DNA of 64,000 nt from Pseudomonadota bacterium (GTDB lineage: Bacteria > Pseudomonadota > Alphaproteobacteria > Rhizobiales > Beijerinckiaceae), in NCBI GenBank assembly GCA_021781815.1, contig JAJXWB010000011.1, forward strand, positions 62,001-126,000, written 5' to 3'. Under the pieces are notes generated by a model that saw only the letters and a program-made list of their open reading frames with translations, ran no database searches and was not told the origin of the DNA. A program made the translations under genes and the position numbers. The first letter of the stretch is position 1. Each line of letters begins with the position of its first letter. This document shows positions 45,440 through 55,805 of this stretch, piece after piece.

Positions 45440-47245
45440 ATGGCCCCGCCCCTTCTCCATCTCCAGAACGTCAGCCTCACTCTCGGCGGCGCGCCGCTGC
45501 TGAGCGACGCCGAACTCGCCGTTGAGCCCGGCGACCGGCTCTGCCTGGTCGGCCGCAACGGTTCAGGCAAATCGACCCTGCTGAAAATCGCCGCCGGCGC
45601 GCTGGAGGCGGATGGCGGAACAAGGTTCCTGCAGCCAGGCGTCAGCATCCGCTACCTGCCGCAGGAACCGGACTTTTCGGGCTTCGGCGATATCCTGTCC
45701 TATGTCGAGGCGGGGCTCGGCTCGACCGACGACCGGCATCGCGCGCGCTATCTGCTTGAACGGCTCGGCATGACCGGCGCCGAAGACCCAGGCCGTCTCT
45801 CCGGCGGCGAGTCGCGCCGTGCGGCGCTGGCGCGCACGCTGGCGCCGGACCCGGACATTCTCCTACTCGACGAACCGACCAACCATCTCGATCTGCCGGC
45901 GATCGAATGGCTAGAGGACGAACTGAGGCAGGCGCGCGGAGCGCTTGTGCTTGTGAGCCACGACCGCCGTTTCCTGCAAAACCTGTCGCGCGCCACCGTC
46001 TGGCTGGATCGTGGCGCGACCCGCCGGCTCGATCGGGGATTTGGCGAATTCGAGGCCTGGCGCGACAAACTGCTGGAGGAGGAGGAGGCGGCGGCCCACA
46101 AGCTCGGCCGCAAGATCGCGGCGGAAGAACACTGGGTCCGATACGGCGTCAGCGGTCGGCGCAAGCGCAATATGCGCCGCATGGGCGAACTCGCAGAATT
46201 GCGCCGCAGGAAGCGCGAGGCGCGCCGGCCTGACGGCGAGGCGAAGCTTGTCGTGAGCGAGGCGCAGACATCCGGTCGCCTCGTCATCGACGCCGAAAGC
46301 CTGTCCAAGAGTTTCGATGGCCGCCCGATCGTGCGCGAACTGTCGTTGCGCGTATTGCGCGGCGACCGGCTCGGTCTCGTCGGCGCCAATGGCGCCGGCA
46401 AGACCACGCTCATCAATCTGCTGACTGGCGCGCTCTCGCCGGATTCCGGGCGCGTGCGGCTGGGCGCCAATGTCGCGATGGCCACGCTCGACCAGAATCG
46501 CGCCGCGCTCGACCCGAACGATACACTGGCGCGCTTTCTGACCGGCGGCGGCGACTGGGTCGAGATCGCTGGCCAGCGCAAACATGTCGTCGGCTACATG
46601 CAGGATTTCCTGTTCAAGCCCGAGCAGGCGCGCACGCCGGTGTCGCGGCTGTCCGGCGGGGAGCGCGCCCGTCTCATGCTCGCCCGCGCGCTGGCGCTGC
46701 CCTCCAACTTCCTCGTGCTGGACGAGCCGACCAACGATCTCGATCTCGAAACGCTCGATCTGGTCGAGGATCTGCTCGCCGATTATCCTGGCACGGTGCT
46801 GGTGGTCAGCCACGACCGTGACTTTCTCGATCGTGTGGCGACATCCGTGCTGGTCGCCGAGGGCGGCGGAAACTGGATCGAATATGCCGGCGGCTATTCA
46901 GACATGGTCGCGCAGCGCGGCGCCGGCGTGGGCGCCAGGGCGCCGGAGCCGCAAGCCGACGTCCGGCCGAAAGCCGAACCGAAGCAGAGGTCCGAGCCGA
47001 AACAGAAGCGCAAGCTCAGCTTCAACGAGCAGCGCGCGCTCGAGACCCTGCCGGCCGAAATGGACCGCCTGCGCGCCGTTCGTGACCGCGCGCAGGCGAT
47101 TCTCGCCGACCCCGACCTTTTCGCGCGCGATCCAAAGAGGTTCGAGCAGGCGTCCGCCGCGCTGTCGGGCGCGGAGGCCGATCTTGTCGCTGCGGAGGAT
47201 CGTTGGCTCGAGCTTGAAATGCTGCGCGAGGAAATGCAGGGGTAG
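45440..47245 (+). CDS. ABC-F family ATPase, Uup-like
   Basis: 601 residues without membrane segments. Two ABC domains: Walker A 'GRNGSGKST' and signature 'LSGGESRRAALA' in the first, 'GANGAGKTT' and 'LSGGERARLMLA' in the second, each with 'LLLDEPTNHLDL' or 'LVLDEPTNDLDL'. The linker between them and a C-terminal basic coiled-coil tail from about residue 515 identify the Uup type. ABC-F proteins act on the ribosome; Uup also influences branched DNA intermediates. It is followed on the same strand by an exporter gene. Confidence 0.95.
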   Translation: MAPPLLHLQNVSLTLGGAPLLSDAELAVEPGDRLCLVGRNGSGKSTLLKIAAGALEADGGTRFLQPGVSIRYLPQEPDFSGFGDILSYVEAGLGSTDDRHRARYLLERLGMTGAEDPGRLSGGESRRAALARTLAPDPDILLLDEPTNHLDLPAIEWLEDELRQARGALVLVSHDRRFLQNLSRATVWLDRGATRRLDRGFGEFEAWRDKLLEEEEAAAHKLGRKIAAEEHWVRYGVSGRRKRNMRRMGELAELRRRKREARRPDGEAKLVVSEAQTSGRLVIDAESLSKSFDGRPIVRELSLRVLRGDRLGLVGANGAGKTTLINLLTGALSPDSGRVRLGANVAMATLDQNRAALDPNDTLARFLTGGGDWVEIAGQRKHVVGYMQDFLFKPEQARTPVSRLSGGERARLMLARALALPSNFLVLDEPTNDLDLETLDLVEDLLADYPGTVLVVSHDRDFLDRVATSVLVAEGGGNWIEYAGGYSDMVAQRGAGVGARAPEPQADVRPKAEPKQRSEPKQKRKLSFNEQRALETLPAEMDRLRAVRDRAQAILADPDLFARDPKRFEQASAALSGAEADLVAAEDRWLELEMLREEMQG

Positions 47246-47384
47246 CGCCCGCCGGAAAGAGCCGCCCGCCCCTGATGCAGCGCCACAACGCCCGGCGTCC
47301 GAATGCGCCGGCGCGGCCTTTTTGCCTTGTTTGCGCCCTTGCTTGGCCCTACGCCTTGTGTGGACGTGGAAGCAAAGCGGGCGG

Positions 47385-49178
47385 GTGTTGTCCAGGCAGG
47401 TAGAAGCGCCTCCGGCGACCAGTTTCTCGATTCTGCGCCGGCTCGTGTTCGATCACGGCCGGCGGTACGGAATCGCCTATCTGACAGCCCTTGTTTTCAT
47501 GGCCGTCGGGTCGGCGGCGACGGCGCTGGTCGCCTATCTCCTGAAACCCGTGCTCAACCACATGGTCGAGCCTGACGGGCTGAGGAACATGCGCGTGCTC
47601 TCGGGCGCGGTCGCGGCGCTGTTCGCCGTGCGCGGACTGTCGGCCTATTTTTCCCAGGTTCTGCTGGCGCGCGCCGGCGCCCGTATCGTCGCCAGCGTGC
47701 AATTGCGCCTGTTCGATCGCCTGCTGGACCAGGATATCGCCTATCTGCGCGACGGCCCGTCGAGCGCCATGCTCGCGCGCCTTGCCATCGCAGCGGGTGG
47801 CGTGCGCGATACGCTGCAGGTGCTCGCGCTGTCGGTCGGACGCGACGCGGCGACGCTGTTCTGCCTGATCGTCGTCATGTTCGTGCAGGACACGGCGCTC
47901 GCGTTGATCGCCATTTCGATCATGCCGATCGCGGGCTATGGCCTCAGCCAGCTCGTTGGCGCCGTGCGCAAGCTCGCGCGCCGTTCGTTCGACGGGTCCG
48001 CGCGCGTCATCCAGACCCTGCAGGAAACGCTCCTCGGCATAACCATCGTCAAGTCGTTCAACCTCGAAGACGAGATGCGCGCGCGCATGGAGCGCTCCGT
48101 GTTCGAGGTCGCGCGGGCCGCCGACCGCGCCGCCGTTCGCATGGCGATGGCGAGCCCGATCGCCGATTTCCTCGCCGGCCTCGCGATCGCGACCGTTCTG
48201 TTTTATGGGTCGTGGCGCGTGACCGTCGCGAGCGCCGACGCCGGCGCCTTCTTCTCCTTCGTCGTCGCCATGCTCATGGCCTATGAACCGGGCAAACGTC
48301 TCGCCCGCGTGCACCTGGAAATGCAGACGGGCATTTCCAATGTGCGCACGACCTACGAGGTGCTCGACTTGCAAGGGGTGGAAGCGCGGCGCGCCGGGCG
48401 TCCGGCGCTCGTGGTCGGGGCGGGAGGCGTCGTCTGTGAGCGCGTTTCGTTCGCCTACCGGCCCGGCGAGCCGGCGCTCGAAAATCTCGATCTGGCCTTC
48501 GACCCCGGCCGCACGACGGCGCTCGTCGGCCATTCCGGCGCCGGCAAATCGACCATCGTCGCGCTGCTGCAGCGATTCTATGAGCCGTCCTCGGGGCGCA
48601 TACTGATCGACGGTCAGGACATTGCAGCGGTCGATCTGCGGTCTTTGCGGGAAAATATCGCCTATGTGCCGCAGGACGTGTTCCTGTTCCGCGGTTCGAT
48701 CCGGGACAATATAGCGCTCGGACGCATCGGCGCGAGCGACGACGAGATCAGGCTCGCCTCTCGCCGCGCCTTCGTCGACGATTTCGTCGACAGCTTTCGC
48801 GACGGCTACGACACCAATGTCGGCGAACTCGGCGCAAACCTGTCCGGCGGCCAGAAGCAGCGCATTTCGATTGCGCGCGCCATGCTGAAGGACGCGCCGA
48901 TCCTCGTGCTCGACGAGCCCACCGCCGCGCTTGATCCCGAATCCGAGCGCGAGGTGAAAAAGGCGCTCGACGTGCTTCGCGCGGGGCGCACGACCATCGT
49001 CATCGCGCATCGTTTGCAGACGATTCTGGCCGCGGATTCCATCTGCGTCATCGATCGCGGCCGCGTCGTCGCGCAAGGTCGCCATCCCGAACTGCTTGCC
49101 CGCGATCGCGCCTATCGCGCATTCTTCGAGGCGCAATTCGCCGACGATGCGGAGCCGGCGAAGGCGAGCGGGCGGTAG
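47385..49178 (+). CDS. ABC exporter, MsbA-like (fused membrane and ATPase domains)
   Basis: About 597 residues if the GTG at 47385 is used (weak GGAAGC upstream); GTG 47358 and TTG 47388 are alternatives, and no ATG lies before the first membrane helix. The frame is open far into the preceding gene, but only as a shadow. Six membrane segments in residues 25-315, then an ABC domain with 'GHSGAGKST', 'YVPQDVFLFRGSIRDNIA', 'NLSGGQKQRISIA' and 'LVLDEPTAALD'. Resembles MsbA-type lipid flippases; with kdsB nearby a lipid A role is possible, though other exporters look alike. Confidence 0.9.
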   Translation: MLSRQVEAPPATSFSILRRLVFDHGRRYGIAYLTALVFMAVGSAATALVAYLLKPVLNHMVEPDGLRNMRVLSGAVAALFAVRGLSAYFSQVLLARAGARIVASVQLRLFDRLLDQDIAYLRDGPSSAMLARLAIAAGGVRDTLQVLALSVGRDAATLFCLIVVMFVQDTALALIAISIMPIAGYGLSQLVGAVRKLARRSFDGSARVIQTLQETLLGITIVKSFNLEDEMRARMERSVFEVARAADRAAVRMAMASPIADFLAGLAIATVLFYGSWRVTVASADAGAFFSFVVAMLMAYEPGKRLARVHLEMQTGISNVRTTYEVLDLQGVEARRAGRPALVVGAGGVVCERVSFAYRPGEPALENLDLAFDPGRTTALVGHSGAGKSTIVALLQRFYEPSSGRILIDGQDIAAVDLRSLRENIAYVPQDVFLFRGSIRDNIALGRIGASDDEIRLASRRAFVDDFVDSFRDGYDTNVGELGANLSGGQKQRISIARAMLKDAPILVLDEPTAALDPESEREVKKALDVLRAGRTTIVIAHRLQTILAADSICVIDRGRVVAQGRHPELLARDRAYRAFFEAQFADDAEPAKASGR

Positions 49179-49185
49179 ATCTGGC

Positions 49186-50043
49186 TCAACCCGCCTTGTT
49201 CTGCGCCTCGATCCGGAATGGATGCGCCGGATAGACGCCGAGAATGCGCACTTCCTTGGAGAAGAATTCGAGTTCCTCCAGCGCCAGCGCCAGTCCGCGC
49301 TCTTCCGGATGGCCGTCGACGTCGGCCAGAAATTGCGTCGCCGTGAACTCGCCCTCCAGCATGTAGCTTTCAAGCTTCGTCATGTTGACGCCGTTGGTTG
49401 CGAACCCCCCGAGCGCCTTATAGAGCGCCGCCGGCACGTTACGCACGCGGAAGACGAAAGACGTGACGACCGGCCCGTTGTGCGGCCGCGCCCAGTTCGG
49501 CGCCTTCGACAGGACGACGAAGCGCGTCGTGTTGTGCGCCGCGTCCTCTACGTCCTCGGCCAGTATGTCCAGGCCATAGATCGATGCCGCCAGCCGCGGC
49601 GCGAGCGCGGCGCGCGACGCCTCGCCCCACTCGGCGACCTGTCGGGCCGCGCCGGCGGTGTCGGCGGCGACATGGCCCTTCAACCCCCGCGTGCGGATGA
49701 TGTTGCGGCACTGGCCGAGCGCATGCACGTGGCTATAGACATCCTTCAGCCCGCCAAGCGTCGCTCCTTTCGGCGCCATGAGCTGGAAATGGATCGGCAG
49801 GAAATATTCGCCGACGATATGCAGGCCGGACGTAGGCAGGAAATGATGGATGTCGGCGACGCGGCCGGCGAGCGAATTTTCGATCGGAATCATGCCGAGC
49901 GCCGCCGCGCCGTCGGAAATCGCGGCGAAGGCGTCCTCGAAGGTGGCGCAGGCGAGCGGCTCCATGTCAGGAAAGACGGCGGCGCAGGCAATGTGCGAAT
50001 TGGCGCCGGCCTCGCCCTGATAGGCGATCTTTTTCCTGCTCAT
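49186..50043 (-). CDS. pheA: Prephenate dehydratase
   Basis: 285 residues. It makes phenylpyruvate for phenylalanine synthesis. '[14 protein letters not shown]', '[20 protein letters not shown]', '[12 protein letters not shown]' and 'HNTTRFVVL' are conserved catalytic-domain motifs; the Thr-Arg-Phe of the last is essential in the family. A C-terminal ACT domain ('[19 protein letters not shown]') binds phenylalanine for feedback inhibition. There is no chorismate mutase domain. Its ATG overlaps the kdsB stop, a typical Rhizobiales arrangement. Confidence 0.97.
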   Translation of the reverse strand: MSRKKIAYQGEAGANSHIACAAVFPDMEPLACATFEDAFAAISDGAAALGMIPIENSLAGRVADIHHFLPTSGLHIVGEYFLPIHFQLMAPKGATLGGLKDVYSHVHALGQCRNIIRTRGLKGHVAADTAGAARQVAEWGEASRAALAPRLAASIYGLDILAEDVEDAAHNTTRFVVLSKAPNWARPHNGPVVTSFVFRVRNVPAALYKALGGFATNGVNMTKLESYMLEGEFTATQFLADVDGHPEERGLALALEELEFFSKEVRILGVYPAHPFRIEAQNKAG

Positions 50044-50783
50044 CTGCTTTGTCCCTGCCTCAGAATCTCGCGCGCCCGGTCGAGGTCCGCGGCCGTGTCT
50101 ACACCGCGGGCCGCCTCCTCCACCAGAGCCGCGTCGATGCGCATGCCTGCTTCGATCGCGCGCAATTGCTCAAGCCGCTCGCGTCGCTCGAGTGTGGACG
50201 GCGGCAGCGCCACGTAGCGCAAGAGCGCCGCGCGCCGATAGACGTAGAGGCCGATGTGGCGGATGAGCGGCCCCTCGCCCCAAGGCGCCGGCGCCCGGGA
50301 AAAATAGAGCGCCCGCAGGCGCGCAGGCGCGACCGCGGTTCCAATCAGCTTGACCGCGTTCGGGTCGCAACGTTCGTCCGGGTCCACGATAGGCGCGCCG
50401 AGCGTGCCGATATCGACGGCCGCATCGTCCAGCAGCGCGACCGCGGCGCGGATGGCCGCAACGTCGATCAGCGGCTCGTCGCCCTGCACATTGACCACCA
50501 CATCGTGCCGGCCGGACGGATCGATCGTGGCGAGGGCCTCGGCGATCCGGTCCGAACCGGAAGCATGGGCGTGTGACGTCAGAACCGCGCGCCCGCCTGC
50601 CTGCTCGACCGCCTTGACGATTTCAGGCGCGTCGGTGGCGATCCAGACCGGGCCGACCCCCGCGGCGCGCGCGCGATCGGCGACGTGAACGATCATGGGC
50701 TTGCCCGCGATCTCTGCGAGCGCCTTGCGCGGCAGACGTTGCGAGGCGAGACGGGCGGGGATGATGACGATTGGGTCTGGCAT
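50040..50783 (-). CDS. kdsB: 3-deoxy-manno-octulosonate cytidylyltransferase (CMP-KDO synthetase)
   Basis: 247 residues from the ATG at 50783, normal for the family. '[21 protein letters not shown]' is the nucleotide-binding start, followed by '[10 protein letters not shown]', '[11 protein letters not shown]' and '[14 protein letters not shown]'. It activates KDO for lipopolysaccharide core. It is translationally coupled to pheA (ATGA overlap) and divergent from the cytochrome c gene. Confidence 0.97.
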   Translation of the reverse strand: MPDPIVIIPARLASQRLPRKALAEIAGKPMIVHVADRARAAGVGPVWIATDAPEIVKAVEQAGGRAVLTSHAHASGSDRIAEALATIDPSGRHDVVVNVQGDEPLIDVAAIRAAVALLDDAAVDIGTLGAPIVDPDERCDPNAVKLIGTAVAPARLRALYFSRAPAPWGEGPLIRHIGLYVYRRAALLRYVALPPSTLERRERLEQLRAIEAGMRIDAALVEEAARGVDTAADLDRAREILRQGQSR

Positions 50784-50959
50784 GCCTGACGGCGCTGGAG
50801 GCGGCGCTGGCCCGCAAAGCCGGCGCAAAAGATCGGTGGCCAGCGGTTATAAGCTGTTGCCAAGCCGTCGGCAAAACGGGTAATCAAAGCCAAGCGGCGG
50901 CTGAAACGCCGCAGGGCCTTCAGATGCGGGACAGGCCCGGGGATTGGAGCGCCGTTACG

Positions 50960-51493
50960 ATGAATTTCCAGATCAACAAGATGGCCGGCGCCACGCTCGG
51001 TTCTCTGCTTGCCGTGATGGGCCTTGGCATCTTTTCGGACGTGCTGTACGCCCCCGAGCCGATGACGAAGCCGGGTTATGCGCTGCCGGCCGCTGAAGCC
51101 GCGTCCGCGGCGGTCGCCAAGGCCGCGGCCCCCGTCGTTCCTTTTGCGCAACTCCTGGCGAAAGCCGATCCGAAGGCCGGTCAGGCGGACGCCAAGCCCT
51201 GCGCGACCTGCCACAATTTCGACAAGGGCGGGGCCGCCAAGATCGGGCCGCCGCTCTACGGCGTCGTCGGTCGTCCCAAAGGCTCCGTCGCCGGCTTCAA
51301 TTATTCCGACGGGATGAAGGGCAAGGGCGGAAACTGGACATTCGACGACCTGGACAAGTTCATCGCCGATCCAAAGAGCTATGTCTCCGGCACCAAGATG
51401 ACCTTCGCCGGCGAAAAGGACGACGCAAAGCGCGCCGATATCGTCGATTACCTCCGCACGCTGTCGGATTCGCCCGAGCCGCTGCCGAAGTAG
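50960..51493 (+). CDS. Membrane-anchored class I cytochrome c (CycM-like)
   Basis: 177 residues. An uncleaved-looking hydrophobic N-terminus ('GSLLAVMGLGIFSDVLY') is followed by an Ala/Pro-rich linker. The haem domain has 'CATCHNF' near residue 80 and a methionine ligand probably in 'SGTKMTFAG'. 'GPPLYGVVGRPKGSVAGFNYS' matches the CycM/cytochrome c552 group of alphaproteobacteria that shuttles electrons to terminal oxidases. Divergent from kdsB, and followed by a strong terminator. Confidence 0.94.
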   Translation: MNFQINKMAGATLGSLLAVMGLGIFSDVLYAPEPMTKPGYALPAAEAASAAVAKAAAPVVPFAQLLAKADPKAGQADAKPCATCHNFDKGGAAKIGPPLYGVVGRPKGSVAGFNYSDGMKGKGGNWTFDDLDKFIADPKSYVSGTKMTFAGEKDDAKRADIVDYLRTLSDSPEPLPK

Positions 51494-51521
51494 CGGCCGT
51501 CGCAGCCAGCATCGTCAGCCG

Positions 51522-51545
51522 GAGCCGGGCAAGCCCGGCTCTTTT
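51522..51545 (+). terminator. Intrinsic terminator of the cytochrome c gene
   Basis: GAGCCGGGC, AA, GCCCGGCTC form a perfect nine-base-pair stem (51522-51541) followed directly by TTTTGTTTG, 29 bases after the cytochrome c stop. This is the clearest intrinsic terminator in the window. Confidence 0.85.
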
Positions 51546-51644
51546 GTTTGTGCGGCGCGTCGGGCTGGCTTGCCAACCCAAAAGCGACATAATCTGCGAA
51601 TCAATGCGGGCGTCGTCTACCTGTCCCGGATTCGTGAGGTTCTG

Positions 51645-53516
51645 TTGCAGCGCACATCCCAGCCGAAGGGCGTTTCGCGTCGTGAACTGATCGTCGGCCT
51701 CGGCGGCGTCGTCGCGGCTTCGACATGGCGTCCTGGCATTGCGGTTGCGCAGGACGAGGGCTGGACGACGACGCACGGCATGTCCGTGTTCGGCGACCTG
51801 GCTATGCCCGTCGATTTCAAATGTTTTCCCTATGTCCGGGCGGATGCGCCGAAGGGCGGCGTTTTCTCGCAGGATACGCAGGGGCCGTTCAATTCCTTCA
51901 ACCCGTTCATCCTCAGCGGCGACGCTCCGCAGATGGTGAGCATGATCTTTGACACCCTGATGTCGGGTAGCCTCGACGAGCCGGACGCGCTCTATCCGCT
52001 CGTGGCGCAGTCGGTCGCGGTATCGCCGGACAAGAACGCGATGCGCTTTGCGCTGCGGCCGCCGGCGCGCTTCCATGACGGCTCGCCATTGACTGCGGCG
52101 GACGTTATTTTCTCATTGACGACGCTGAAGGCGAAGGGGCGGCCGTCGATCCGCCTGATGCTGCGCGACCTCGACAGCGTGAGCGCGGACGGCGACCATG
52201 CGGTGATCGTGCGCTTCAGGCCCGGACGCAGCCGGCAATTGCCGCTGTTCGTCGCGGGGCTGCCGATCTTCTCCGCGAAATATTACGCGACGCGCGCCTT
52301 TGACCAGTCCACGCTCGATCCGCCTCTTGGCTCCGCGGGATACAAAATCGGCAAGTTCGAGGCCGGGCGCACCATTTCTTTCGATCGCGCGCCCGACTAT
52401 TGGGGCAGGGATCTCCCGGTCAACGTAGGTCAGAACAATTTCGACACGTTGCGGTTTGAGTTCTTCGGCGATCGCGCGGTCGCTTTCGAGTCGTTCAAGG
52501 CCGGCGTGTATACGGTGCGCGAGGAATTCACCTCCTCGATCTGGGCCACGGGTTACGATTTCCCCGCCTTTACCGAAAAGCGCGTGGTTCGGGAAACGAT
52601 TCCCGACGCACGCATTTCCGGCGTCCAGGGCTGGTTCTTCAACATCCGACGTCCAGCGTTCCGGGATCCGCGCTTCCGTGAAGCGGTCGGGTGCTGTTTC
52701 GATTTCGCCTGGACCAACGCCAATCTCATGTATGGCGCCTACCATCGGACGCAATCCTATTTCGAAAAATCGCCGATGAAGGCGATGGGGGCGCCCGACG
52801 ATCGTGAACGCGCGCTGCTCGAACCGTTCCGCGGCAAGATACCGGCCGAAGTTTTCGGAGAGCCTTTTGCGCCGCCGGACTCCGACGGATCGGGGCAGGA
52901 TCGCGCGCTGCTCAGGCGCGCGATGGATCTGATGGCGGGTGCGGGCTGCAAACGCGACGGCGCGACGCTGCTCGGCCAGGATGGCAAACCCGTGCAGATC
53001 GAGTTTCTTGATTTCTCCTCGGCGCTTGAGCGGCATACGCAGCCGTTCATCAAGAATCTGAAGCTTCTCGGGATCGATGCGCGGATGCGCGTCGTCGACG
53101 CCGCTCAATACCAGCGGCGGCTGGAGGAGTTTGATTTCGACATCATCACGCAGCGTCTCGTGATGGCGAATTCTCCGGGCGAGGAACTCGCCTCGATGTT
53201 CGGGTCGGAAAACGTCAACGTGCGCGGCGGCCAGAACATGATCGGCATCGCCGATCCCGCGGTGGACGCGCTGATCGCCAGGGCTGCGACGGCGGGATCG
53301 CGGGAGGATCTCGTCTCCATCTGCCGCGCCCTTGATCGCGTGCTGCGAGCGGGGCGCTACTGGGTGCCGCACTGGTACAACCCGAACCACTGGATCGCAC
53401 ACTGGGACGTCTTCGGGCGGCCGGCGCAGTCTCCGCGCTACGATACAGGCATGGCCTCCACCTGGTGGTGGGACGAAGAGCGGGCGAAAAAGAACGCGCC
53501 CGCCGGGCAGAAATAA
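51645..53516 (+). CDS. yejA: Oligopeptide ABC transporter substrate-binding protein, YejA-like
   Basis: 623 residues from a TTG at 51645 with GTGAGG six to eight bases upstream; an earlier in-frame TTG at 51570 adds residues unlike the family. The N-terminus '[16 protein letters not shown]' is a twin-arginine signal, so the protein is exported folded. '[21 protein letters not shown]' and '[20 protein letters not shown]' are typical of the peptide/nickel (SBP_bac_5) family, here the YejA branch known for peptide and microcin C import. Its TAA overlaps the yejB ATG (TAATG). Confidence 0.93.
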   Translation: MQRTSQPKGVSRRELIVGLGGVVAASTWRPGIAVAQDEGWTTTHGMSVFGDLAMPVDFKCFPYVRADAPKGGVFSQDTQGPFNSFNPFILSGDAPQMVSMIFDTLMSGSLDEPDALYPLVAQSVAVSPDKNAMRFALRPPARFHDGSPLTAADVIFSLTTLKAKGRPSIRLMLRDLDSVSADGDHAVIVRFRPGRSRQLPLFVAGLPIFSAKYYATRAFDQSTLDPPLGSAGYKIGKFEAGRTISFDRAPDYWGRDLPVNVGQNNFDTLRFEFFGDRAVAFESFKAGVYTVREEFTSSIWATGYDFPAFTEKRVVRETIPDARISGVQGWFFNIRRPAFRDPRFREAVGCCFDFAWTNANLMYGAYHRTQSYFEKSPMKAMGAPDDRERALLEPFRGKIPAEVFGEPFAPPDSDGSGQDRALLRRAMDLMAGAGCKRDGATLLGQDGKPVQIEFLDFSSALERHTQPFIKNLKLLGIDARMRVVDAAQYQRRLEEFDFDIITQRLVMANSPGEELASMFGSENVNVRGGQNMIGIADPAVDALIARAATAGSREDLVSICRALDRVLRAGRYWVPHWYNPNHWIAHWDVFGRPAQSPRYDTGMASTWWWDEERAKKNAPAGQK

Positions 53517-54625
53517 TGGCCGCCTATATCGCGCGTCGCCTGCTGTTGATGATCCCGACCCTGTTCGGCATCATGCTCATTTCGTTCGTTGTCGTGCAGT
53601 TTGCGCCTGGCGGCCCCGTCGAGCGCATCATCGCGCAATTGCAGGGGCAGGACACGGGGGCGACTGCGCGCTTCGGCGGCGGCGGCGGCGATGTCGGCGC
53701 CGCTTCAGCGCAGGCGGCGGGCGGCGAATTCTCGAAATATCGCGGCGCGCAGGGGCTGGATCCGAAATTTGTCGCCGAACTGGAAAAGCAGTTCGGCTTC
53801 GACAAGCCGGCCTGGCGCCGGTTTCTGATCATGCTGCGCAATTACATCACTTTCGACTTTGGCAGATCCTACTTCCGCGACGCCTCGGTCATTTCGTTGA
53901 TTGTCCAGAAGCTGCCCGTATCGATCAGTCTCGGCTTGTGGATGACGCTTCTGTCCTATTCCATCTCGATTCCGCTCGGCATATCGAAGGCGGTGCACGA
54001 CGGGTCGAAGTTCGACATGTGGACCTCCGCCGTCGTCATCGTCGGCTACGCGATTCCGAGCTTTCTTTTCGCGATTCTGCTCGTCGTGCTGTTCGCGGGC
54101 GGTTCGTTTCCGGTCATAGGCCAGCTTTTCCCGCTGCGCGGGCTGACGTCCGAGAACTTCGACGAACTCTCGTTGCTTGGGAAAGCGACGGATTACCTCT
54201 GGCACATCGCTCTCCCGATCACGGCGATGGCGCTGGGGTCGTTCGCGACCTCGACCTTCCTGACCAAGAATTCGTTTCTGGACGAGATCAGAAAGCAATA
54301 TGTGCAGACCGCGCGGATGAAGGGGTTGAGCGAGCGCCAGGTGCTGTACGGGCACGTGTTTCGCAACGCCATGCTGATTGTCGTGTCGGGATTTCCCGGC
54401 GCCTTCGTCAGCGCCTTCTTTACCGGCGCGCTTCTGATCGAGACGATCTTCTCGCTCGATGGTCTCGGCCTGCTCTCCTACGAGTCGATCGTCAACCGCG
54501 ATTATCCCGTCGTCTTCGCGAACCTCTACATATTCGCGCTGCTTGGTCTCGTCGTGAACCTCGCGTCCGACGTCACCTATATGTGGATCGATCCGCGAAT
54601 CGATTTCGAGACGCGTGAGGTTTGA
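53516..54625 (+). CDS. yejB: Oligopeptide ABC transporter permease, YejB-like
   Basis: 369 residues from the ATG at 53516, which overlaps the yejA stop. '[28 protein letters not shown]' is the standard first helix of DppB/YejB permeases. A Gly/Ala-rich loop with several consecutive glycines follows ('[18 protein letters not shown]'). The EAA-type loop is '[25 protein letters not shown]'-like near residue 260. Inner-membrane subunit of the importer. Confidence 0.95.
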   Translation: MAAYIARRLLLMIPTLFGIMLISFVVVQFAPGGPVERIIAQLQGQDTGATARFGGGGGDVGAASAQAAGGEFSKYRGAQGLDPKFVAELEKQFGFDKPAWRRFLIMLRNYITFDFGRSYFRDASVISLIVQKLPVSISLGLWMTLLSYSISIPLGISKAVHDGSKFDMWTSAVVIVGYAIPSFLFAILLVVLFAGGSFPVIGQLFPLRGLTSENFDELSLLGKATDYLWHIALPITAMALGSFATSTFLTKNSFLDEIRKQYVQTARMKGLSERQVLYGHVFRNAMLIVVSGFPGAFVSAFFTGALLIETIFSLDGLGLLSYESIVNRDYPVVFANLYIFALLGLVVNLASDVTYMWIDPRIDFETREV

Positions 54626-54626
54626 C

Positions 54627-55805
54627 GTGAGCGAGCCCATGCTCCTCGACGCCCAGGCCAAGGCGCCGCTCGCGCCGCCCGTTCATGATCGCGGCTGGTT
54701 GCGACTGACGCCGGTCAACCGTCGCCGGCTGGACAACTTCCGGCGCAACCGGCGGGGCTATCTTTCCTTCTGGATATTCGTCGCCTTGTTCGGTCTGTCG
54801 TTGTTCGCCGAGTTCCTCGTCAATGACAAGCCGATCATCGCCTCCTACAAGGGCGAGATTCTCTATCCTGTGCTGGTCGATTATCCGGAAGAAAAATTCG
54901 GCGGTTTTCTCGCCGTCACGGATTACCGCGATCCCTTCATTCAAAAGGAAATTCACGCCCACGGCTGGATGATCTGGCCGCCCATTCGGTATTCCTATTC
55001 GACGCATAACCTCGAATTGCCGACGCCGGCGCCGTCGCCGCCGACCTGGGCCTTGAGCAAGGCCCAATGCGAGCTTGCAGGCGGGCGCGCCGCCGGTCCC
55101 GGCAAGCCGAATCTCGGCTGCGCCGGCATAGAGTGGAACTGGCTCGGCACCGACGATCAGGGGCGCGACGTCGTCGCACGCATGGTCTATGGCTTCCGCA
55201 TCTCCATACTGTTCGGCCTGACGCTCGCCGTCGTCTCCTCGGTCATCGGCATCGCGGCCGGGGCCGTGCAGGGCTATTTCGGCGGCCTGACCGATCTCCT
55301 GTTCCAGCGGTTGATCGAGGTCTGGTCGTCTCTTCCGCACCTCTATCTGCTGATCATCGTGTCTTCGATCATTGCGCCGAGTTTCTTTGTTCTTCTGTCC
55401 ATTCTTCTCCTCTTCTCATGGGTGTCGCTCGTGCACGTCGTGCGCGCCGAGTTCCTGCGCGCCCGCAATTTCGAATATGTGAACGCCGCACGCGCGCTCG
55501 GTCTGTCGAACGTGAAGATCATGATCAAGCACATACTGCCGAATGCGATGGTCGCGACGCTGACGTTTCTGCCGTTCGTGCTCAATTCATCGATAACGAC
55601 ATTGACCTCGCTCGATTTCCTGGGCTTCGGCCTGCCGCCCGGCTCGCCATCGCTGGGCGAATTGCTTCTGCAGGGCAAGTCAAACCTGCAGGCGCCGTGG
55701 CTCGGTCTCACCGGCTTTGTCGTCATTGCGGCGATGCTGTCGCTGCTCGTCTTCATCGGCGAGGCCGTGCGTGACGCGTTTGATCCGCGAAAGACGCTGC
55801 AATGA
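54627..55805 (+). CDS. yejE: Oligopeptide ABC transporter permease, YejE-like
   Basis: 392 residues from a GTG at 54627, one base after the yejB stop, with GAGG about seven bases upstream; GTG 54615 and ATG 54639 are alternatives. 'RNRRGYLSFWIFVALFGLSLFAEF' is the first helix. 'NWLGTDDQGRDVVARMVYG' and the EAA loop 'FEYVNAARALGLSNVKIMIKH' are typical of DppC/YejE. The long periplasmic loop after helix 1 is characteristic of YejE. The stop overlaps the yejF start. Confidence 0.95.
   Translation: MSEPMLLDAQAKAPLAPPVHDRGWLRLTPVNRRRLDNFRRNRRGYLSFWIFVALFGLSLFAEFLVNDKPIIASYKGEILYPVLVDYPEEKFGGFLAVTDYRDPFIQKEIHAHGWMIWPPIRYSYSTHNLELPTPAPSPPTWALSKAQCELAGGRAAGPGKPNLGCAGIEWNWLGTDDQGRDVVARMVYGFRISILFGLTLAVVSSVIGIAAGAVQGYFGGLTDLLFQRLIEVWSSLPHLYLLIIVSSIIAPSFFVLLSILLLFSWVSLVHVVRAEFLRARNFEYVNAARALGLSNVKIMIKHILPNAMVATLTFLPFVLNSSITTLTSLDFLGFGLPPGSPSLGELLLQGKSNLQAPWLGLTGFVVIAAMLSLLVFIGEAVRDAFDPRKTLQ

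Noticed and set aside
46584-47384. Upstream extension of the MsbA-like frame into the ABC-F gene
   Set aside because: The first 267 codons of this open frame are an out-of-frame reading of the ABC-F gene; family similarity begins only near 47385.
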